Below are positions 59,825-64,000 of a DNA stretch of 64,000 nt, piece after piece (the first letter of the stretch is position 1; every line of letters starts with the position of its first letter). The stretch covers positions 46,034 to 110,033 of the forward strand of contig CAXTCN010000005.1 of the NCBI GenBank assembly GCA_964242575.1, written 5' to 3'. Under the pieces are notes generated by a model. The model was not told the origin of the DNA. It searched no databases and was given only the letters and a program-made list of their open reading frames with translations. The position numbers were made by a program, and so were the translations under genes. Source of the DNA: JANPPS01 sp964242575 (lineage in GTDB: Bacteria; Pseudomonadota; Alphaproteobacteria; Acetobacterales; Acetobacteraceae).

Positions 59825-60330
59825 TGGCCCGGCTGATGGGCATCGACCCTGGGCTGCGCTTCACCGGGTGGGGCGTCATCGACGTGCAGGGCAACCGGCT
59901 GCGGCACGTGGCGGACGGGGTGATCGCGTCCGACAACGCGCACTCCGTGCCGCACCGGCTGAAGTTCCTGCATGACGCGCTGACGGCATTGTTCCACGAG
60001 TACCAGCCAGACGAGGCGGCGGTGGAGGAGACCTATGTCAACCGCAATGGCACCGCGACCCTGAAGCTCGGCTACGCGCGCGGCGTCGCTTTGCTGGCGC
60101 CGGCGCTGGCGGGCATCATCGTGGCGGAGTACGGCGCGAAGTCGGTGAAGCTGTCCGTGGTCGGCACCGGAGGGGCGTCGAAGGAGCAAGTGGTCCTGAT
60201 GGTGCGCCGTCTGCTGCCGGGCGCCACGTTGCGCCGGGCCGACGCGGCGGACGCGCTGGCGGTGGCGATCTGCCACGCGCATCACCGGGCCACGCGGCTG
60301 CGGGTGGCATCCGGGACCGTGATGGCGTGA
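59824..60330 (+). CDS. ruvC: Holliday junction resolvase RuvC
   Basis: 168-residue structure-specific endonuclease that cuts Holliday junctions. Acidic residues are present in GIDPGLRFTGWG (Asp), AVEETYVN (Glu) and the C-terminal ADAADALAVAICHAH (Asp and His). GTG start overlaps the yebC stop by one base, and the stop overlaps ruvA (GTGA). Confidence 0.95.
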   Translation: MARLMGIDPGLRFTGWGVIDVQGNRLRHVADGVIASDNAHSVPHRLKFLHDALTALFHEYQPDEAAVEETYVNRNGTATLKLGYARGVALLAPALAGIIVAEYGAKSVKLSVVGTGGASKEQVVLMVRRLLPGATLRRADAADALAVAICHAHHRATRLRVASGTVMA

Positions 60331-60926
60331 TCGCGTTGCTGAACGGCCGGGTCGATGCTTTGGAGGAGGGCCGTTGCATCATCGACGTGAACGGCGTCGG
60401 CTACCTGGTGCAGGCGTCAACCCGCACCTTGGCCTCGCTGCCGGCAGCGCCCGCGGTAGCGCGGGTGCTGGTGGAGACGCATGTGCGGGACGACGCGATC
60501 ACCTTGTATGGCTTCACCGACACAGCCGAGCGCGACTGGTTCCGGCTGTTGCTGACCGTGCAGGGCGTGGGGGCAAAGGTGGCGCTCGGCATCCTGTCCG
60601 CGCTGTCGCCGCGCGACCTGATCGGCGCCATCGCGGCTGGCGACAAGACCAGTCTCACCCGAGCGCCGGGGGTGGGCGCCAAGCTCGCGGTCCGGCTGCT
60701 GTCCGAGTTGCGCGACAAGGCGGGCGCGATGCCGACCGGAACCAGCATCGCCTTTGCCGCGCCGGCGGGCGGCACGGAGGCGGACGCCATTTCCGCGTTG
60801 GCGAACCTCGGCTACCGGCGGGCGGAGGCGCATCCCGCCGTGGTCCGAGTCATTGAGCGGCTGGGCGACACGGCCAGCGTCGGCCAGGTGATCCGTGAGA
60901 GCCTACAGGAATTGGCGACGCAATGA
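60327..60926 (+). CDS. ruvA: Holliday junction DNA helicase subunit RuvA
   Basis: 199-residue junction-binding subunit. N-terminal OB-fold (GRVDALEEGRCIIDVNGVGYLV), middle HhH region (LLTVQGVGAKVALGIL, RAPGVGAKLAVRLLSEL) and C-terminal RuvB-contact domain (ISALANLGYRRAEA) are all visible. GTG start within the ruvC stop. Confidence 0.95.
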   Translation: MIALLNGRVDALEEGRCIIDVNGVGYLVQASTRTLASLPAAPAVARVLVETHVRDDAITLYGFTDTAERDWFRLLLTVQGVGAKVALGILSALSPRDLIGAIAAGDKTSLTRAPGVGAKLAVRLLSELRDKAGAMPTGTSIAFAAPAGGTEADAISALANLGYRRAEAHPAVVRVIERLGDTASVGQVIRESLQELATQ

Positions 60927-61972
60927 GCGATGAACGAACCATAGCGGACCGTACCCTGACGCCTGGCCGCATTGAAGACGACAGCGCCGAAGCCAGCCTA
61001 CGGCCGCAGACGCTGGCGGAGTTCATCGGCCAGAAAGCGTCCCGCGAGAACCTTCGCATCTTCATCCAGGCCGCGCGCGGACGGGGCGAGGCGTTGGACC
61101 ACGTGCTGCTGCACGGGCCGCCCGGCCTCGGCAAGACCACCCTGGCGCAGATTGTCGCGCGCGAGCTCGGCGTCGGCTTCCGCGCGACGTCCGGCCCGGT
61201 GATCCAGCGCGCCGGGGACTTGGCGGCGATCCTCACCAACCTGCAGCCGCGCGACGTGCTGTTCATCGACGAAATCCACCGGCTGCAGCCCGCCATCGAG
61301 GAGGTGCTGTACCCCGCGATGGAGGATTTCCAGCTCGACCTCATCATCGGCGAAGGCCCGGCGGCGCGCAGCGTGCGGATCGACCTGTCCGCCTTTACCC
61401 TGGTGGGCGCCACCACCCGGGCCGGCCTGTTGGCGACGCCGCTGCGCGACCGGTTCGGCATCCCGTTGCGCCTGGTGTTCTACACCTTTGCCGAGCTTGA
61501 GCTGATCGTTGCGCGCGGCGCGCAGAAGTTGGGGTTCAACCTCACGGCCGAGGGTGCGGCGGAGATCGCGCGCCGGTCCCGCGGCACGCCGCGCATCGCC
61601 GGACGGCTGCTGCGCCGGGTGCGGGACTTTGCCGCGGTCGAGGGGCAGGACCCGGTGGACCGCGAGATGGCCGACGCTGCCTTGACCCGGCTGGAGGTGG
61701 ACCGGCTCGGGCTGGACGCGATGGACCGGCGTTATCTGCGCCGCATCGCCGAGCACCATGCCGGCGGCCCAGTCGGAGTCGAAACGCTGGCGGCGGCGCT
61801 GGCGGAGGCGCGCGACACGCTGGAAGACGTGATCGAGCCGTATTTGATCCAGGAGGGCCTCATTCTCCGCACCAGCCGTGGGCGCATGTTGGGGGAGGGT
61901 GGATGGCGGCACCTTGGCCTCGCGCCGCCGCGCACGCAGCCGCAGCTTGATCTGCTGCCGGACCCGGAGTGA
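60923..61972 (+). CDS. ruvB: Holliday junction DNA helicase subunit RuvB
   Basis: AAA+ branch-migration motor of 349 residues. RPQTLAEFIGQ, Walker A HGPPGLGKTTLAQ, Walker B LFIDEIHRLQPAIEE, sensor 1 LVGATTRAGLL and the C-terminal winged helix (IEPYLIQEGLILRTSRGR) are in order. Overlaps ruvA and ybgC by four bases each. Confidence 0.97.
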   Translation: MSDERTIADRTLTPGRIEDDSAEASLRPQTLAEFIGQKASRENLRIFIQAARGRGEALDHVLLHGPPGLGKTTLAQIVARELGVGFRATSGPVIQRAGDLAAILTNLQPRDVLFIDEIHRLQPAIEEVLYPAMEDFQLDLIIGEGPAARSVRIDLSAFTLVGATTRAGLLATPLRDRFGIPLRLVFYTFAELELIVARGAQKLGFNLTAEGAAEIARRSRGTPRIAGRLLRRVRDFAAVEGQDPVDREMADAALTRLEVDRLGLDAMDRRYLRRIAEHHAGGPVGVETLAAALAEARDTLEDVIEPYLIQEGLILRTSRGRMLGEGGWRHLGLAPPRTQPQLDLLPDPE

Positions 61973-62382
61973 GCGCCTACCGGTTGAGCTTGCGGGTTTA
62001 TTACGAGGACACGGACGCGGGCGGCATCGTCTACCACGCCCGCTATCTCGCGTTCGCCGAGCGGGCGCGCACCGAGGCGTTGCGGCAGGCCGGCGTTCCC
62101 CATGCTGAGCTTATGCAGCATTTCGGACTGATCTTCGTGGTGCGCCGCGCCGAAATAGACTATCTGCGGCCAGCCCGGCTGGATGACGAGATCGAAGTCC
62201 TGACGGGACCGTGGGCAATGCGCGGCGCGAGCGTAGAGGTGCAGCAACGGTTTGAAGCCGGCGGCCAGGCGCTCGCTGCCTTGCAGGTCAAGCTGGCGTG
62301 CGTGCGGGCCGCGGATGGCCGGCCGGCGCGGATACCGGACCGCTGGCGCGTCGCGCTGGGCGGGGAAGCAGTGGGGGACTAG
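61969..62382 (+). CDS. ybgC: YbgC-family acyl-CoA thioesterase of the Tol-Pal cluster
   Basis: Hot-dog fold thioesterase of 137 residues. VYYEDTDAGGIVYHARYLAFAERARTE carries the catalytic Asp and is the family signature. GTG start overlaps ruvB. It opens the Tol-Pal genes, as in most proteobacteria. Confidence 0.93.
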   Translation: MSAYRLSLRVYYEDTDAGGIVYHARYLAFAERARTEALRQAGVPHAELMQHFGLIFVVRRAEIDYLRPARLDDEIEVLTGPWAMRGASVEVQQRFEAGGQALAALQVKLACVRAADGRPARIPDRWRVALGGEAVGD

Positions 62383-62385
62383 CGA

Positions 62386-63099
62386 TTGGATCGTGCAGTG
62401 GATGCGGCGAACCTGGCGGCAGCCGGCGATATGTCGATGTTGGGGCTGTTCCTGCAGGCGGACCTGGTGGTCAAGGCCGTCATGGTACTGCTGCTGCTGG
62501 CGAGCGTGTGGGTGTGGGCCATCGTGTTCGAGAAAATCGCGACCTTGCGCCGGGCCAACCGGGCGGCGGACCGGTTCGAGGACCAGTTCTGGTCTGGCGG
62601 CAGCCTCGACGAGCTGTATGACGCCGAGGGCGCCAAGCCGACGCACCCCATCGCCGCCGTGTTCGGCGCGGCCATGGGCGAGTGGCGGCGCAGCGCCCGG
62701 GTGGCCGGCGCGGACATGACCCGCGGCAGCGTGCGGGACCGGGTGGACCGCACCGTCACCGTCACCATCCAGCGCGAGATGGACCGGATGGAGCGCTGGA
62801 TGGTGTTCCTGGCGAGCGTCGGCTCGACCGCGCCGTTCATCGGGCTGTTCGGCACGGTGTGGGGCATCATGCGGTCGTTCTCGGCCATCGCCACCAGCCG
62901 CAACACCAACTTGTCGGTGGTGGCGCCCGGCATCGCCGAGGCGTTGTTCGCGACCGCCATTGGCCTGGTGGCGGCCATCCCGGCGGTGCTGGCCTACAAC
63001 AAAATCAGCACGGACCTGTCCCGCTTCGCGTCGCGCATGGAGGGCTTCGGCTCCGAGTTCGCGGCCATCCTGTCGCGGCAGTCGGAAGAGCGGGTCTAA
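62386..63099 (+). CDS. tolQ: TolQ, proton channel subunit of the Tol-Pal system
   Basis: Inner-membrane protein of 237 residues with three helices, at about 23-43, 138-160 and 178-200. GSTAPFIGLFGTVWGIMRSF and ALFATAIGLVAAIPAVLAYN are the MotA/TolQ/ExbB signature. With TolR it uses the proton gradient to energise TolA during envelope constriction. TTG start three bases after ybgC, with GGGGG eight bases upstream; ATG 62431 is an alternative. Confidence 0.94.
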   Translation: MDRAVDAANLAAAGDMSMLGLFLQADLVVKAVMVLLLLASVWVWAIVFEKIATLRRANRAADRFEDQFWSGGSLDELYDAEGAKPTHPIAAVFGAAMGEWRRSARVAGADMTRGSVRDRVDRTVTVTIQREMDRMERWMVFLASVGSTAPFIGLFGTVWGIMRSFSAIATSRNTNLSVVAPGIAEALFATAIGLVAAIPAVLAYNKISTDLSRFASRMEGFGSEFAAILSRQSEERV

Positions 63100-63103
63100 C
63101 GGC

Positions 63104-63598
63104 ATGGCAGTCGGGGGCTACAACCGTGGCAAGGGCCGCTACCGGCCGCTGGCCGAGATCAACGTCACGCCGTTGGTCGATGTCATGCTGGTTTTGCTGA
63201 TCGTATTCATGGTGGCCGCGCCGCTGATGACCTCCGGCGTGAACGTCGATTTGCCCAAGACCAGCGCCGCGCCGTTGAACCAGGATAGCGAGCCGCTGAC
63301 GGTTTCGGTGAACGCCGAGGGCAAGATTTTCCTGCAGGAGACCGAGGCTGGGTTGCCGGAGCTGGTGACCAAGTTGCTGGCCATTTCGCAGAACAAGCCG
63401 GACCGGCGGATTTTCGTGCGGGGCGACAAGGCCTTGGCATACGGCCGGATCATGGAGGTCATGGCGACGATCACCCAGGGCGGCTTTACCAAGGTGGCGC
63501 TGCTGGCGGAACAGAGCGGCGGCCCAGCCACGGCGCCGGTGCCACCGGCTGACGCGCAGCCTGCTGCTGCGGCGCCTCGCCGCCAGGGCCGCGGCTAG
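63104..63598 (+). CDS. tolR: TolR, proton channel subunit of the Tol-Pal system
   Basis: 164 residues. One membrane helix at about 18-40 (EINVTPLVDVMLVLLIVFMV) has the proton-carrying Asp, followed by the periplasmic domain (SGVNVDLPKT, VSVNAEGKIFL) and an Ala/Pro-rich tail at the C-terminus. Starts 4 bases after tolQ. Confidence 0.94.
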   Translation: MAVGGYNRGKGRYRPLAEINVTPLVDVMLVLLIVFMVAAPLMTSGVNVDLPKTSAAPLNQDSEPLTVSVNAEGKIFLQETEAGLPELVTKLLAISQNKPDRRIFVRGDKALAYGRIMEVMATITQGGFTKVALLAEQSGGPATAPVPPADAQPAAAAPRRQGRG

Positions 63599-63613
63599 GA
63601 CGTCCACCTCAGG

Positions 63614-64000
63614 ATGTCGCCGTTCCTTCGCCGCGGCGGCGCGATCTCGTTCGCGGTACACCTCATGGCGTTGCTGGCTTTGGTGCTGATTGTGCCAGCC
63701 GCCCTGCCGGAGGTGCCGGACGAGGCCACGGTCGAGGTGCAGTTCGAGGGCGCGGCGGCTCCCGCGCAGCGCGCGCCGGTTCCAGCGCCTACTCCAGGGA
63801 TAGCGCCCGCGCCCACGAGCGACCCGCCCAGTACGGAGCCGCCGCGGCCCGCGCCGCCGGAGCCTCCGTTGCCGCCGCCGCCCCCACCCCCCCCGCCGCT
63901 GCCTGCGCCACCCGCGCCACCGCCCACGCCGAGGCCGCCCGCGCCTGCGCCGCCGTCCCCACCGGCGCCGGTCACGCCGGCGCCAGTCCCGGTGCCACAG
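63614..64000 (+). CDS. tolA: TolA/TonB-like protein, 3' end beyond the window
   Basis: The frame runs from ATG 63614 to the last base, 129 codons without a stop. A membrane helix at about 10-30 (AISFAVHLMALLALVLIVPAA) is followed by an extremely proline-rich stretch (from about residue 50 on), with nine prolines in a row. This fits TolA, which links TolQR to Pal across the periplasm; the C-terminal domain is not visible, so a TonB-like protein is possible. Confidence 0.85.
   Translation, partial: MSPFLRRGGAISFAVHLMALLALVLIVPAALPEVPDEATVEVQFEGAAAPAQRAPVPAPTPGIAPAPTSDPPSTEPPRPAPPEPPLPPPPPPPPPLPAPPAPPPTPRPPAPAPPSPPAPVTPAPVPVPQ

Noticed and set aside
63595..63975. Glycine-rich frame on the minus strand opposite tolA
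   Set aside because: It is only the complement of the proline codons of TolA.

Overview
This window is one continuous stretch of very GC-rich bacterial chromosome, almost fully coding. Gene content and order point to an alphaproteobacterium, most likely Rhodospirillales/Acetobacteraceae. The markers are zapA - 6S RNA - fthC - ymdB-like - yebC - ruvCAB - ybgC - tolQRA, a fructose-bisphosphate aldolase (class I) next to thiE, a DUF2007 gene plus TrmN6-like methyltransferase divergent from a polyprenyl diphosphate synthase, and a [4Fe-4S] photolyase. This placement is inference from synteny, not from a marker-gene tree. I see no insertion sequence, prophage, CRISPR array or rRNA. There is one tRNA (Gln, CTG) and one 6S RNA.

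Layout. 1-2.7 kb: 3' part of a dipeptide/oligopeptide ABC transporter operon, then yraN. 2.7-5.4 kb: a GT39-like membrane glycosyltransferase and its GT2 partner; the first has no ordinary start codon. 5.5-16.4 kb, all minus strand: fatty-acid use (FadL, FadD, MerR-type regulator, thiolase, FadB-like, acyl-CoA dehydrogenase, enoyl-CoA hydratase), ending in a photolyase-family FAD protein. 16.4-20.2 kb: ABC exporter, DapA-like aldolase, OmpA-like protein whose frame runs through an antisense tRNA-Gln. 20.2-28.8 kb: ppx/gppA, rlmE, guaB, HAD, rsmB, GNAT, guaA and a class V aminotransferase, largely linked by 4-base start/stop overlaps. 28.8-33.9 kb: mntR-mntH divergent from nrdAB, with a candidate Mn-responsive operator. 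34-43 kb: housekeeping and metabolism (trmN6, polyprenyl synthase, class III aminotransferase, pyrE, tartrate/isopropylmalate-type dehydrogenase, racemase, GDPD, citrate synthase). 43-54 kb: CHAD protein, SixA-like phosphatase, atypical SDR, FeS photolyase, PhnA-like membrane protein, then a DNA-repair operon (Lhr-type helicase, PdeM, CPD photolyase, metallophosphatase). 54-57 kb: epmA, two small lipoproteins, thiE behind a truncated aldolase remnant. 57-64 kb: zapA, 6S RNA, fthC, ymdB-like, yebC, ruvCAB, ybgC, tolQ, tolR and the start of tolA.

Most of the window is ordinary core genome and I did not find a clearly new multi-gene system. The points most worth a second look are: the aldolase reduced to its first 63 codons just before thiE; the GT39 gene that must start at ATA/ATC or carry an error; the OmpA-like frame running antisense through tRNA-Gln; the three different photolyase-family proteins, one with its FAD domain at the N-terminus and an alpha/beta-like C-terminal part; the SDR beside the FeS photolyase that lacks the catalytic Tyr and Ser; a ribonucleotide reductase without an ATP-cone facing an MntH/MntR pair; and candidate operators for the MerR-type and MntR-type regulators.
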